Positions 1 to 12,082 of a stretch of 64,000 nt of DNA are shown one piece after another (positions within the stretch are counted from its first letter, which is position 1; every line of letters begins with the position of its first letter). Location: assembly GCA_949825025.1 (NCBI GenBank), contig OX463785.1, positions 9,859,971-9,923,970 of the forward strand. The letters are read 5' to 3'. The DNA comes from Siphlonurus alternatus. Its lineage: Eukaryota > Arthropoda > Insecta > Ephemeroptera > Siphlonuridae. The notes below the pieces were generated by a model. That model was not told the origin of the DNA, did no database searches, and saw only the letters and a program-made list of their open reading frames with translations. A program made the translations under genes and the position numbers.

Positions 1-346
1 ATACATCAATTATCCCTGATATATTAATATAGCCCCTTAAATAAAATAAAAAATAAACAGAAAACATTCTTTGCATTAATTATTTAATAAGCATGTCACA
101 AGATACCTGCTATATGACCATAACAAAATTATGAAATTAAATTAGCTTTATTTAACATAGATATGCCCATTGTTTTTTCTTTGATAAACTAATAAGCTTA
201 TCTCTCCCCTCCAAAATATTTCTGAGTAAGAAAATATCTAGAATACTTCTCCAGATGAGTATACACAATAAAATCATGAACTATAATAACTAATTTGATT
301 TCTGTAAGTTACTTTTATGCAGGAAAAGATAATTTTATTTTAACAT

Positions 347-1336
347 TTACAAATAATATTCCTCTAACTTCTTAGGTTTAAGTATTTTTCTACCAAACCT
401 GGTTGTTGTGGCTGTATCCTGAGGTATATTATTTTGTGGTTGTTGTGGATTTTGGTTAGGAGATGGTTGTTGTTGTGGGGTAGCAGCTTTAGGTGTATTA
501 TGCCTAGGTGGTGTATTCTGTTTTAAGGCATACTGGGTATGATAAGGAGAGGTTGTACTTTGAGGTTTGGTTAAAGGAATGAGATGAACTCTGTTTCTTC
601 GGACAACCCCTTGTTGAGATTGCACCTCATACGACCTTGGCTGCGGAGTCTGACAACGGATGGTGCCCTTGCGCTTGAGATCCGTTATCCAGACCTGATC
701 ACCTGGACCTAGCTTTTGCAGCTTGCGAGCCCCATGGTGACGGTCATGGTTAGCCTTGGTCCTCTCCTTGCGACGCCTCTCTGCCCCTGCGAACTGTTTG
801 AAAGGTATGAGTTTAGGTACAAGATTTTTACCGATGGTGGGGACGGTGGTTCGCAGCTGCCGTCCCATCAGTAGTTGAGCTGGACTCGCTTCGAGGCCTG
901 CAATGGGTGTGGCTCGATACGCCAGCAGTCCTCGTGACGGATCCTTTTCTTTCTTGAGGATGTTCTTGACGATTTTGACTGCGGCTTCGGCTTGTCCGTT
1001 GCTCTTGGGATATCTTGGACTACTAGTCACTATCTTGAAACCATAGTCACTGGCAAATTCTCTGAACTCCTGGCTAAAACAAACAAACGTTTCAAATCGT
1101 TGCCTGTAAGCTGGCCACTTTTTTGGATCTGCAAAATCAAACTTGCCTGGTGGCTCCACCAAGCCTGTAGACGTCATGTTTATTTCAGACTGCTGTGTTA
1201 AACTACCAGCAGTGTTGTTCCCTGTTGAATTATTTTGGGGTGGAATTATTGCACCATTTGAAGTACTTTGTGCATTTTCATCAGTATTTGATGTTTCCTC
1301 AGAGTCATTTTCATCAGAACCTGGCATAATTAGCAC
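347..1336 (-). pseudogene. Decayed Ty3/gypsy retrotransposon ORF: gag-like N-terminus fused to integrase C-terminal half
   Basis: The open reading frame of 329 codons is intact but is not a whole retrotransposon protein. Residues 1-57 are Asn/Ser/Glu-rich. Residues about 58-84 (EPPGKFDFADPKKWPAYRQRF) resemble the start of gag in K02A2.6-like Ty3/gypsy elements. From about residue 86 the sequence becomes integrase core: SQEFREFASDYGF, then YPKSNGQAEA holding the last catalytic Glu (residue 117), then ATPIAGLEASPAQLLMGRQLR and a C-terminal GPGDQVWI segment near residue 210. The first two catalytic Asp residues, protease, reverse transcriptase and RNase H are absent. The join lies near 1078-1090 and keeps the frame, so the copy looks like an internal deletion derivative. 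It cannot integrate by itself. The Gln/Pro/Asn-rich tail after residue 260 is typical of the C-terminus of these polyproteins. The family call is confident; the exact clade is not. Confidence 0.85.
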
Positions 1337-1457
1337 AGATTGAATTTAGGCTTGCAGCCATGTGCTCTGGTTGGACTTGACTTCATCTCAAAATATCTTA
1401 TGAATCTTGACGTCTTTTTTTTTCCTTTTTCTTTCTAATTCTTCATTAGAAGCCGTA

Positions 1458-1469
1458 TTTCTGACACCA
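1458..1469 (-). other. Primer binding site of the Ty3/gypsy element
   Basis: On the minus strand this reads TGGTGTCAGAAA, complementary to the 3' end of a Leu-type tRNA (TTCTGACACCA), a primer used by many Ty3/gypsy elements. It lies about 120 bases before the ORF start, as expected. The bases beyond it end in ACA on the minus strand, as an LTR 3' end should, so the 5' LTR probably begins at 1470 and runs to higher coordinates; its far end was not found. No matching 3' LTR was seen between 1 and 346. A purine tract on the minus strand at 201-212 is a weak polypurine-tract candidate. Confidence 0.65.
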
Positions 1470-2084
1470 TGTCTTATTTGGGGTTCTTCATTAAGGAAAA
1501 CACTTTAAATTTACATCACTACATAAGATAAACTTTATTGACCTGTATGCTTACAGACATGTTTTAAGCCAAGTACCTAATTCATGATTCAATTGTTTTT
1601 ACATAAAAATAAAGGTGGTAAATTTGAATATTAAAAATCAGACTACTGATTTACACATACAATAAAATGAGGTTTGAATGTTTGAATTTGTTTCTATATA
1701 GCTACCATAAACATAAGCACGAACTACGTGCTAAACTAGAACATCTGTAAAACCTCAAAGGGATTATTGAAGCTTGAAGAATATTCAACCAAGCATTGTG
1801 GCACGATCAGTTACAAAAAAAAAAATGCATTGGCATCCTACTAACCATAAGTTACGTAATTGAATGTCTTTTTTGGTTACTTTTCACTAGAAACTAGAGT
1901 AGGTGTATGAACTTTAGTGAAAATGGCTCTCATACATACATATGAAACATTCCGTACAGTTCCAACCATCCTGAATTTAAAATTTTGAGTTTCTTAGAAA
2001 TTGATAAAAATCATATTGTATTTGACTACTGGGAGTAGATATTTAAAAAAAAAAGTAATAATCGATGGTCACTCGTAAAAGTGC

Positions 2085-2240
2085 CTACTTCATACAGGAA
2101 AATATGTTGCACACTCGTCGCCTTGAAAAATATCCCATTTGCAACCTTGTTAATCACCATGTTATTCTTACGGGGCATGGTGATTATTAAGGCTGTAAAG
2201 AGAAATTTTCAGAGGCAACGAGTGTATCTGGAAAAATTAT
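2085..2240. repeat. Dispersed repeat, second copy at 52.35 kb
   Basis: A stretch with an inner inverted repeat (AATCACCATG against CATGGTGATT) that resembles 52,350-52,480 in order and in several short blocks, including the outer motif CTCGTCGCCTTG and its inverse. It is probably a degraded short inverted-repeat element. No coding potential is credible. Confidence 0.5.
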
Positions 2241-2762
2241 TTTTACCAAAACTATATAATAACATTTGATAAAGCTGACTCACTAAAAAGAAATAATAAT
2301 AGTAATAAAATGTCTTTTTAAAACTGGGATAATTGATCCAATATTTTTATACCTTTTATTTTATTTTTTTTTATCAAACCACAATTATAAGGTTCATATT
2401 TAATGTATGAAATAGAAGAATTATAAACCATTCGTTCAAGAACAATTATAAAAATTAAAATTCAAGTTGTCGTTTTATAAATATTTAATTGCTTCATTAT
2501 TTCTTGTCGTATGAACAGAAAACATTTCGAATTAATTTTAATGACAGAATAAATCTGATATCGATGATTATCAGAAATATTTCATAGCCAATTGAATTTT
2601 ATTTTCTTATAAGAAAGTATTAGTAAGAAGTCTCTTCTAAGCAAATTAATCTTAAATAAAATGTATTATGCAATTGCGTATTTTTAAGTAAAATGCTAAT
2701 TAATGCTAATTAAAACTTTGATTAACTGTATGACATTTTAATGGGTGCATGTAGACAAAATT

Positions 2763-2908
2763 AAAGGGGCATTCACAAAGTCTTAAGATCACATTTAAGG
2801 CTCGATAATTTAAAGTTTGATTTTAGACGTGTTTTTTAGACCCAAAATTTGTGGTCTTAAATTATTGAGCCTTAATTGTGGCCTTAAGGCTTTGTGAATG
2901 CCCCTTAA
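2763..2908. mobile_element. MITE with GGGGCATTCACAAAG termini
   Basis: A nearly complete palindrome of about 145 bases. The ends read GGGGCATTCACAAAG and CTTTGTGAATGCCCC, followed inward by matching CTTAAG and AAGGCTC blocks. TTAAA lies on both outer sides and may be the target duplication. It has no ORF, so it is non-autonomous. Its ATTCACAAAG core recurs in the elements at 22.98, 25.94 and 60.97 kb. Confidence 0.8.
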
Positions 2909-2989
2909 AATTAAAGTTTTAACGCTTTAACAAATATAAAGTGGAAAAAAAAAATACAGACGAAAAATCAAAGTTATATTTCTTAATCG

Positions 2990-3290
2990 GTCGGTCGGTG
3001 GCGCAGTGGATGCGTGCTTTTCTGTCGCTCGGGAAGCTCGAGTTCGCTCTCAGGTGCAGGTGGCTTTTACATTGTGTAACATTGACTGTAAATGCCTCGC
3101 TTCGAGTGTGTGCTCGTGCTTTCCGATTGATGGCGCTTGTATGTCCTTTACTGTGCTGCTGATCCGGCTAGTATCGGTGTGTAGGCTTGACAGGTTTATG
3201 CATTGCTCCGGCTAGTCCAGGCTGTGGTTGTAGTGGACCACACCATACAAGGGAAATCCCGGGACAGTTCACCAATCCACCGCATAAAAT
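2990..3290 (+). mobile_element. tRNA-derived SINE-like head
   Basis: The segment is much richer in GC than its surroundings. It contains an A-box-like TGGCGCAGTGGATG at 2999-3012 and a B-box-like GAGTTCGCTCTC about 28 bases later, the spacing of a tRNA-derived RNA polymerase III promoter. No full tRNA cloverleaf with sound acceptor stems is evident, so I call a SINE and not a tRNA gene. The 3' limit is uncertain because LINE-like sequence follows. Confidence 0.55.
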
Positions 3291-3451
3291 CATCAATTTC
3301 TATTAAATTACATGTTATTGGGCTTGCCCGTTGTGTGATTTAGTAACTCATTTTTAATTTTTAACCATAGTTATAGTATCAATGATTATAGTGTTCATTA
3401 TAATGGAGAATTGTCTTGTTATTATAACCATCTATGTTTTAGAGTGATTGT

Positions 3452-3808
3452 TTGGATTCAATTGCAGGGTGTGATATTATAATAAATTCTTATTATAATA
3501 TCCCTTTACCCTGTCAATTTATTTATGAAAGTGTCTGTTTTGTTAAGAAACATATGTCGGAATATTTTGTTCAGTGCAATGACTCCCATCATAATAAAAG
3601 AAATAAGAACATAATAATTACACCCGCACAGTGTAGATTGCAGATTTATAATGAGGGACCCTATTCTATGTCAATTAGACTTTATAATAAACTTCCACTG
3701 TATATAAAACTCATCCCACAGTATGTCGATTTTAAAAGTGCCGTAAAAGTATTATTGTTGAAAAATTGTTTTTATAATGTATCTAGTTATGTTACATTTA
3801 GTTTTTAA
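3452..3808 (+). pseudogene. C-terminal fragment of a non-LTR (LINE) reverse transcriptase ORF
   Basis: The 118-codon frame resembles the C-terminal tail downstream of the reverse transcriptase of Jockey/CR1-group LINEs: ESVCFVKKHM, a run of His/Asn/Arg (SHHNKRNKN), then GPYSMSIRLYNKLPLYIK, FKSAVKVLLL and NCFYNVSSYV, matching the usual order of Tyr-Glu, RNK, IFNKLP and FK..LK.FLL..FYS blocks. The catalytic domain is missing, as in a 5'-truncated copy. The 3' end follows at 3884-3908. Subfamily is not determined. The upstream SINE-like head could be a separate insertion or a shared transcript. Confidence 0.65.
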
Positions 3809-3883
3809 GTATGTGTTTGGACGTGTCTTACCATCTCATGCAGAGTGCCTTCATTATGATTGTGTCTGTATGTATTTGAAAAT

Positions 3884-3908
3884 GACCAATAAAGAATTGA
3901 ATTGAATT
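3884..3908 (+). repeat. LINE-type 3' tail (TTGAA/GAATT repeats)
   Basis: CAATAAAG followed by repeated GAATTGAATT units ends the preceding LINE fragment. Short tandem tails of this kind are left by target-primed reverse transcription of several LINE clades. Confidence 0.65.
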
Positions 3909-4248
3909 ATATACTGCTTTTATTTTGTTTGTATGTATGATTTTTTGTTATGTTTTTGTATTGACGTGCTTTCAAATTGTTTGTGAATATTCTTTATGAC
4001 GTATTGTTATGCAATCGAAGAGCAATAAAATAATTATGAATGATTAATTAAAAAATCTGGTTACCTTTCTTCGTGAATATCATCACTGTCATCATATTAC
4101 TAAAAAAAAAAAACAATTAATTTGACATAAATCCTCCCAAAAATGTTTTTTTTTATCTATCTCCAAAAACTATAATTACAGTAATACATCCTTATATAAT
4201 AATTTTCAATAATAAACCTAAATGTTGCGTGAGCGAGGGGGGATGATA

Positions 4249-4317
4249 TGACGTCTCTACGTGGGTGTTTTAGGGTTGATATACGCATGCTCAGAGTATG
4301 AGCGCGCGGCATATAAG
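4249..4317 (+). promoter_or_regulatory. Candidate promoter: CRE-like site and TATA box
   Basis: A GC-richer island at 4230-4410 stands out in AT-rich DNA. It contains TGACGTCT at 4249-4256, one base off a cAMP response element, and CATATAAGA at 4310-4318 as a TATA box. A TCAGTC initiator-like motif at 4369 is about 57 bases from the TATA box, too far for the usual 30, so the start site may instead be near 4340. This is the only convincing promoter upstream of the sNPF exons on this strand. That it drives sNPF is inferred from order and strand only. Confidence 0.5.
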
Positions 4318-4341
4318 ACTCGATCTGAATCGTCGAGGTCC

Positions 4342-4407
4342 CGTCTACCCTCTAGCCACAACGCTGCTTCAGTCATCTCTTCCTCTCAACATACAATCTA
4401 CCCGCAG
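4342..4407 (+). other. sNPF: Candidate noncoding first exon of sNPF
   Basis: The segment after the TATA box ends in CCCGCAG followed by a strong donor GTATGT at 4408. It has no ATG, so it would be 5' UTR. A neuropeptide gene with a short noncoding first exon and a long first intron is common. The 5' limit is set only by spacing from the TATA box. Linkage to the exon at 26.5 kb needs transcript data. Confidence 0.45.
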
Positions 4408-6159
4408 GTATGTACTCTCTTTGTTTATTAAATTACAGGAAGTTTTCCTGAGTAAGAGGTGTAACGTGTGAGAAGAAAGTGAAAATAATTCGAAAAGAGA
4501 GAAAAGACGATTTTTTTCAAAGACTAAATATAATCATGTAATGATACGTCTTTATTGGAAGATTAATCAATTTCTTATTTCAACTTCTTGACTAATTTAA
4601 AGGACAAAAACACTTCTAAATAATAAAATTTTAATATATATGTAACTTTTATATGAATTTATTATATTGCTCAAAATTTTATTGCGATACTCTTCTGGAT
4701 CCATTTCGGCTTCCTCAATTTCCTATACGCACACAACGCTGAATAGAGTGAAAGGGTGGTTTGTGTTCCACTTTACAAATTTACCTTTTGGGATTAGTGG
4801 TACATGTAACAAATCTAAACTTTTTATAAAATATAATATTAAAAATAATTTTATAAAATTTTGTATGGAAATTTGTTTTTAAATTTTAAAATCAATTCAA
4901 AATTGTTTGTAAATTTAAGATATTATTTGTATATATTAATTATTTTTTAAATTAAAATTGTAGTTATTTTATATTTAACTTGAAAAACTTTTGAATTATA
5001 TGTTAATAATAATTAAACTTTAATGGTAAGAAAAATTATGAAAATAAAAGGTAAGGTAAACTTTCAATTCAAATGTTGTAAATAAATATACAATTATTTT
5101 AGTGTAAAGCGTGCTTATAATAGAAAATATTCAGTACATATATTTTATTATTTTTCATCTTGTGACTAGTATTTTGTCATGTTGCCAGAAAAAAAAAATT
5201 TTTATTCATTACCAGAGAAAAGGCAATATAAATTATACAACTCCCACGTTACTTTTTTTTTAGATTTTAGTCTATTGTTTTTGTACATAAAAAATATAAA
5301 TTAGTTTAAAAAAAAAATAATAAGTAAAAAATAAAAATATTTTTGTTTTTCCTGGCAGCGTTTATATTTGAAACGTTTTCGTGTATATCATTTTTTATTT
5401 TCAATGGTGATATACTTTCTGTATAATCTTACTGAGGAAAATTTGAAATTTTAGTCGAAAAATTACAACTACAATTGGGAACTCCAATTGATTGGTTTGT
5501 ATTTTGGGGTAATTAACACATGTTGGTCATGCATGCCTCCAAATTACATCTCCCCTAATTACATACTATACGCGTGATTTTTATTTTAATTTTATTAAAG
5601 AAATAATCAAAGGCGCATCACATAATTTTTATTAAATTTAAAATATTTAAATCATGCACTGATGTTTTAAATTAAAATTTTTTAAGTGCAAAAAACTGTT
5701 TCAACTGATTATCCTGTGTATAATTCTACTTTATACTGTATAGATAAAGGATCAAATTTCAAATATAAAACTTTCTAAAGAGTTTAGCAAACACACAACA
5801 AATCCATTAGACTAAGAAGTCTTTGGTTATTCTTTTTACGTTTGTTTTAAGCTAATGTTCTTTCTATACATCATGAATTATCGATTAATTAAAGATAGAA
5901 TCAAAATTCTTATCTTATAACATACTCCTACTTGAATGACTGATAAAATATTATTTATTTACTTTTAAAGATAAAATATAAACCATATCAATCGAAGAAT
6001 TTTTCATGACAAAAAATATTAAGAATCGTGCGGTTTCATGAAATCACTGAAATCAAGTATTTTGTCAAACGTGGTTATCATTTGTATGCATAACCGTTTT
6101 GCATAAGAAAATTACGTTGTTCCTTACCTGCCAAGGAAAATTCATCTCATCCAAATGCA

Positions 6160-6262
6160 CTTTTATGTATGGTTTCGGCTTTAGTCCATTGCTAGAAGTA
6201 GAAGCGTCTGTTCTGTGGTTTCCACGGTTCCCTCAGTCACACTTTAATGAAGATTGGTACTC
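6160..6262 (+). mobile_element. SINE body fragment (shared body, headless)
   Basis: GGTTTCGGCTTTAGTCCATT, then AGAAGCGTCTG and GGTTTCCACGGTTCCCTCAG, align in order with the body of the 5S-headed SINEs at 41.1 and 42.2 kb. No 5S or tRNA head is visible here, so it looks 5'-truncated. Confidence 0.55.
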
Positions 6263-7420
6263 GTAATATTACCACAATATACTTACTAACTACTCTATCC
6301 ATTCAGCTAAGAGCTTCAAGCTCATTGGGATGAGTTTAAAAATTGATCATACTTTAAATTTGAAGTTTTTTTAATAAAGAAAAAGGACTTTCAGCTCTTT
6401 TATATTACAAAGAAATGTATTTGCAAAGACTAGTATTAAATATTTAATTTTATCTTGAGCAATACCTTGACAAAAGAAAGATAAAAAAAATATTAAATAT
6501 CTCATGAATCTCACGGTTAATGACATTTCTGTTACCTTAATCAAAAGTTGGTTGTAAAATGAAGAATTTTTAAGTTAATAATAATTTTCATTACAAGTTA
6601 ATGACTAGTTATAGTTTTCCATAAATTAAACGGACCATTTGAAAATTAAAAACTTTTAATATAGGATGAGCATTTTAAGTTTAAATTACTAAACCTTTAA
6701 GCTATTATGTGAGAGAAAAGTAAAAGAATTAAAGACAATTAAACCATAGACTAATAAATGACTACATTGAAATTAGTTAAAATAGCCATGAAATGAAGTA
6801 GTTTTAAATTTTATATTAATCAATTAGATTCTACATTAACAAAAATAAAGTTTTTAAAATAATTTAACTTAAAAAAAGTTAAGCTGTCTTCTCTTTATTT
6901 ATTTCTATCGAGTAATTCATTTTTAACTGAGTTTAAAGTGGTTGATTAATAATAATAATAGTATTTTAATTGACGCCTCATAAAATTTTAAAGTATAGAA
7001 TTCTAAAATTCTTTTTCCGGTGTTTATTGAGTAATTTTTTTTTTATACTAAGACCTTAAATTTTATCTATCGTCGAAAGTGAAAAGTTTAATTGCTTATT
7101 AATTAACAAGTTAAATTATTTATTAATATATGCCAAAAATTTGCACTTTCAATAATTACGTACGAAACTGAATTACAAAAAAGTTGCTACATGTATTGGA
7201 AAAGGGCTTATGTGATGGTTGGGGAATACACTCACACTTTATGTGTATTGGTTTAACTTAAGTGAACTATCGAGTTCTTTTTTAGTTAAATTTGAAATAT
7301 TTCAATGTTTTTTTATCTCTTTATTAAAAGTTAAATTATCTTAAATTTTGTTAAGAAGACTGCATCGATGCGATTCTTTTGTTATTTAGTGGCTAAACTT
7401 AACACACAAAAATCAATTTT

Positions 7421-7662
7421 AAGGGCATTTGGTGTAGCACCGGTAGTTGGCAACACTGACCTATCTTCATCATGTTAATTTTTCAACCGCGCTCCTCAGA
7501 GTCATTTTTATGCTAGAGCTAAGCTGATTGCAGTAGTATCAAGATAACTAGTAGCCTAAGAGCACAACTTGGCTTAGTAAAACCTGATTTAAAGAGGAGC
7601 GGGGTTGAAAAATTAACATGGTGAAGATACTAACTACCGGTGCGACATCAAATACCCGTAAA
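7421..7662. mobile_element. MITE with long terminal inverted repeats
   Basis: Left arm GGGCATTTGGTGTAGCACCG... and right arm ...CGGTGCGACATCAAATACCC are inverted copies. An inner pair, CATGTTAATTTTTCAACC and its inverse, extends the arms to about 70 bases. The middle of about 100 bases is unpaired. There is no ORF. Confidence 0.75.
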
Positions 7663-8367
7663 TATACTGTATATGTTCGTTGTGATTAAAATAAAAAATC
7701 GACATCACTTCAAATAGCGCCTCTGCAATTCATTTTAAACCATTTTATTATTTAGCGAAGAATTATTCATTCACTTGCAATTGAATTATGTTATAAAAAT
7801 GCTTATGTGTGTTATATTTTAAATAAAATTACATTAACAATGCTAAGCACAAATAGGTATTTGACGAATTATCATACTAAAAATTAAATAATAGCAAAAA
7901 AAAATCATGAATATGTGCAAATTAAATAAAATATGCAAATTACATTCGAGTAAATTTGAGTAAAATTATTTTAACGTCAAACTGAAAATCAAAGCAGTAT
8001 TGTTTTATGTATGGAAGAGACATAATAATAATAATTTCATTATTTCATATTTTTTACTATTATTTTAGTGCCATTATTTGCTTTTATTCCGTATAAAATC
8101 AATATTTATAATAAAAAATATCAATAAATATAGCTAGTAAAACTATCTACAGGCGTTTGAATGCTTAAGGATATGATATCATATTTCATAATATATTATC
8201 ACTTTTAAGTCAATTATTGACATTATTGATATTTATTTTTTATTTCTATAAATTTACGTATGATAATTCCCGTTGGTAGCCATTTTTTCTCTCAACGCCT
8301 TGCTGCTTAGGCAAATGCAACACACATTGGGCTAACTGGTTGCAAACATTTCAGGGGCTACATTTTT

Positions 8368-8370
<3 letters not shown>

Positions 8371-8400
<30 letters not shown>
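8371..8400 (+). repeat. (TTA)n microsatellite
   Basis: About ten uninterrupted TTA/ATT units. Confidence 0.95.
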
Positions 8401-9087
8401 CCATAAGGATTAATCAATCAATTAAAAAAATCAAGCAAAAAGCATTTATAATTATATACTATGTTTATTTTTCTATTTTAATTAAATTTATGTTTTCAAT
8501 TTTCAAATATAAATGGCTGACTAGATCTTAATAGATAGATCTTAATTGTACCCAAACCCAAACATTTATTGTAATGTGTGTGTTTTCTGAATAAAGCCTT
8601 TTATAATTAAATTTTATGGAAATCCCTAGGTCATAAAGAGAGAAATCTTTGTTTATTTAATCATAAAAAAAGTATACACACCTGAAGCAAAATTTAAAAA
8701 AAAATTACTGGCAAGTCAATGTTATTGTGTGGTTAATCCCGTGGTAAAATTTGTGTTGTTGTTTGATAAAATAACAACACTGAGATATCATATCAATTAG
8801 AATCTTCCCCTTGCTGTAAATGTCACAATTAACCAAGATTTACTGCGGATTTAATTCCTCATTTTTTATTTTTATACTCGCCAAACTAACCCTATGCGTT
8901 AGTATTTTTAAACAAACAGATATATAACAATACAAAGGCTATAACAGTCATCCAGATGGGTAGTTTATGCCGTTTATGTTTAAAAAAAACTATTTAAATA
9001 TAATGGATAACCTTAATAAGGTTTTAATGCATCTTAAGATAAGGGACCTCGAATTAAGTAATGTCAATTTTTAATTTTTTTTTTTTA

Positions 9088-9208
9088 CCCTCTAATAACC
9101 TCAAAATCGAGGAAAAAGAAGCTGTGACGTCATAGTCATGCAAGTTCTTTCTTGTGTGTTAAATATTTGCATGACGTATGATATTAAGGGTGTTAGAGGT
9201 TCCAAAAA
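9088..9208. repeat. Dispersed inverted-repeat element with TGACGTCA core (copy 1)
   Basis: CCCTCTAATAACCTC at the left and GGTGTTAGAGGTT at the right are imperfect inverted copies. Inside is TGTGACGTCATAGTCATGCA, a sequence repeated at about 28.1 kb and, inverted, at about 46.7 kb. TGACGTCA is a perfect cAMP response element, but here it belongs to a repeat. Confidence 0.6.
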
Positions 9209-10125
9209 TATCTGAAAAAATATTATCAATACAAAAATTAAGATCCTCTATCCCAATATGCAATAAAAAAATCATAAAGATTGTCCATTATAGCTTTTAC
9301 TTTTCAAGTTCTTTAGAATTCAATATTATTTAAACATTGGTTATGCAATAGTCTAACGCCATTACTGCTTGAATGAAGTGTGAATAGGATATTTTTTTTT
9401 TTTTTAATTCAATTGTACCAGGTTCATGTACCAAGGTGGGAAGATTTGGATATATGTTATGTTAACCACTCCGCTTTATAGCATTTTTTATGTTAACTCG
9501 TGATCATGTATCAGCGAGTATTGTGTTCAGTTATTCGTTTATTTTGATTCTCGGTTTACTATTTTTTTTTTTGTTAATGTCAAGTTTCTTGTGAACTATA
9601 CCTCCCTCTTGTGTTTTATCTTGTTTTTTTGGTTTAAAAATGTTTTTATATGTATTATGTTTTAGCTTATATTTATTTTATTTTAATGAAATTTATATTA
9701 TTTACAGTAATTAACTATTACGTTATTTATTTTACAAATTAAGTACTAATATGAGTCTTAAATATTTATCATCCTCTCTAGTGTCCTCGCTTATAGCAAG
9801 TATTTGCTTGATTTAATAACATAGAAATTTCTTTGAAATACTTATAGATAAATTAGAAATATTATTTTTCACTATATGCTACATTTTCAATTATATATTA
9901 TAATCAATATTCTGCAGGGGAAATGAGGTAATAGTATTTTCTAAAGGAAATTGTACTTTTTACACGATGCTATTGTGTTGTACATTAACATAATATTTTC
10001 ACTGCAGTCGATCGATTCAATGCATTATAAAGGATTTTATTATATTCACTTTGGAACCAAAAATATCACACTTAACTAAACCATGCAAAGAATATAAATA
10101 CTAGTATTTATAAATAGTAGAATTT

Positions 10126-10187
10126 GCCAAGATTTGCACTGACGGCGGCTCCAGGCAGGCTCACGCCCTGACCCTTCAGCGCTCACT
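10126..10187 (-). repeat. 28S rRNA fragment (copy 1)
   Basis: The minus strand reads GTGAGCGCTGAAGGGTC, then GGAGCCGCCGTC and CAAATCTTGG, a recognisable piece of the eukaryotic large-subunit rRNA just before its GATCTTGGTGGTAGTA motif. It is far too short for an rRNA gene. The same piece occurs at 38,958-39,069. Confidence 0.7.
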
Positions 10188-10330
10188 AAACACTAATATT
10201 TATATTCCTTGATTTAACTGAACTATCTAATCGAAATACCTTTAAATATGTGTTCAATAATTCTTCTATCATTACAGACTATTTTAAATGGAGTTTCCAC
10301 TGTTTCAAAAATAATTTTACGTACGTTTTT

Positions 10331-10512
10331 TGATAGTATGAACTTTACTCCTGCCTCATTTGATAAAGCTGCAGCTCTAATAGACAGAGAGATGCAGCTT
10401 TGCAATTTTTTTATATGTAAAAAGAGCACCCACAGTCTACTTCTATCAAAAGAGATTTGGTTCACCACGCCTCCATAGACTGCATGGTAACGCCTACAAA
10501 CAAAGTTGGAGT
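10331..10512 (+). repeat. Dispersed repeat R (copy 1)
   Basis: About 180 bases are collinear with 20,158-20,343. Shared blocks include AGTATGAACTTT/AGCATGAACTTT, GCTGCAGCTC/ACTGCAGCTC, AATAGACA and GGTTCACCACGCCTC followed by CATGGTAACG/CGTGGTAACG. No TIR, tRNA head or ORF was recognised, so the class is unknown. Confidence 0.7.
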
Positions 10513-11037
10513 AAAGTTCGTGGTATCCAGAGATGTACTGTGAATTATTGCTTAAGTGTCGTTAGATCACCGCAGTTTTAGACGGACCGCAAAAAAACAA
10601 ATTAAGCTAGCTTGAAAAATCGGAAAGTCAATTAAGTCAATTTTTATTTTTACCTGGGTAATTCATCAACACTTATTTATGTCATATTTATAAACTTTAT
10701 TTCCTCCTTTATAAAAACTAATGTAAAACATTAATTAAAACATATTTCACAATTAATTGCTTGTAATATCTATACATGAACAATAAGTCAGACTTATTAA
10801 TGGGTTTTGATAGAATCTAAAAGTAAATAAAGTTCGTTTAACTTTTATAAATGTTTTATTATTTTTTTTTACTTAATTTACCTTTTTATCATTAACAAAC
10901 GTAAATCAAGCTTAATTTAAAATAATCATTAACGATTTGTACGTATATAAAGCAAATGAATTCTATGAATGATTAATATCGGTATTTTTTATATAATGCG
11001 TATTTATCCTTACAATTTTATAGCACAGAGTCGCCAC

Positions 11038-11258
11038 TGATCAAAAAGGGTTATATCCAAGCCCAACTGGAATTGAATTTTTGAGCCTCGGTTACATAAA
11101 TATAATTTTTTTCAGACCAATTTTGAAACTTGATTTGGAAAGATAACTATACTTGTCATTCAAAATATAGGTTCAAAAGTGATGAGAAATTATTGTTGAT
11201 GCAACTGAGGCTCAAAAATTCAATTCACGTTTGGTTTGGATATAACCCTTTTTGATCT
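11038..11258. mobile_element. MITE with 55-base terminal inverted repeats
   Basis: GATCAAAAAGGGTTATATCC at the left and GGATATAACCCTTTTTGATC at the right match exactly. The inner pair TTGAATTTTTGAGCCTC and its inverse also matches. The centre is single-copy AT-rich sequence. Confidence 0.8.
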
Positions 11259-11754
11259 GCGGTTACTGATATAGTATGCTAAGTTTAAACATTTACGCAT
11301 TTATAAACTCTTTGAATGGATTGTAGATTACGAAATGATGTGTTTGGAATTTACCCTTTGAGCCAATATATACCACTTCAATGAATATAATAAGCTTGAT
11401 CACAAAGCTTAGTGACAAGTTTTGTACAGTAGCTTTGAAGAGATTTGTCTTTTTATAGACTATAAAAGTCGATTTTTCTTTGCATTTTTTATTTATTGAA
11501 ATCAAAATAATGAATTTTTAAAATTTTAAAAGGTCACTTTCATTTAATACGTTGCTTTTAATTGAAAAAAGCAATTTAATTATAAAACAACAACGAAGAG
11601 GGTGGAAATGGCAACTTTTAATTTTTAAATTATCTGGCCTTTGGGGATGATAATTTATTTATTACTTGTTACATGATCCGCATTTTTTAAATTTTAAAGT
11701 ACAACTCGGTATATCACGAACGTCATGAAAACTCTTTCAGATGGTCATAAAAAT

Positions 11755-12082
11755 GAAGTACTGACACTGAACTAAATTTTTTTTATTGCAGAAATGGATA
11801 GAGGGTGCAAAGTTATGCTACTCTGATTGTTTTTCATATTTTTTTAGAGCCCGAAAACTATTTTTAAAAAATATTGAAAGTACAAAGAAAGTGACGCCTC
11901 TTATAATAAAAGGATAGGACCTAAAAGGTGCGTGGGTTTTATAGACCTGACCTCGGCAAAAAAAAATTTATAGCAATACTTCCCGGCCTCTAAAAATATA
12001 TATATATGAAAAAAATTAGAGTGGCATAATTTTGCACCCTCTATTCATTTTTGTAATAAAAATTTTTGAGGTTAATACTTAA
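11755..12082. mobile_element. MITE family F (copy 1)
   Basis: Arms carry TTATTGCAGAAATGGATAGA with GGGTGCAAAGTTATGCTACT, and inverted equivalents at the right end. The inner arms read TTTAGAGCCCGAAAACTATT, then TTGAAAGT. The centre has GTGACGCCTC. Further copies or parts are at 34.9/38.0, 54.84, 56.78 and 62.62 kb. Confidence 0.8.

Noticed and set aside
4667..4882. 71-codon frame after the noncoding exon
   Set aside because: No homology recognised, AT-rich codons and no splice or start context.
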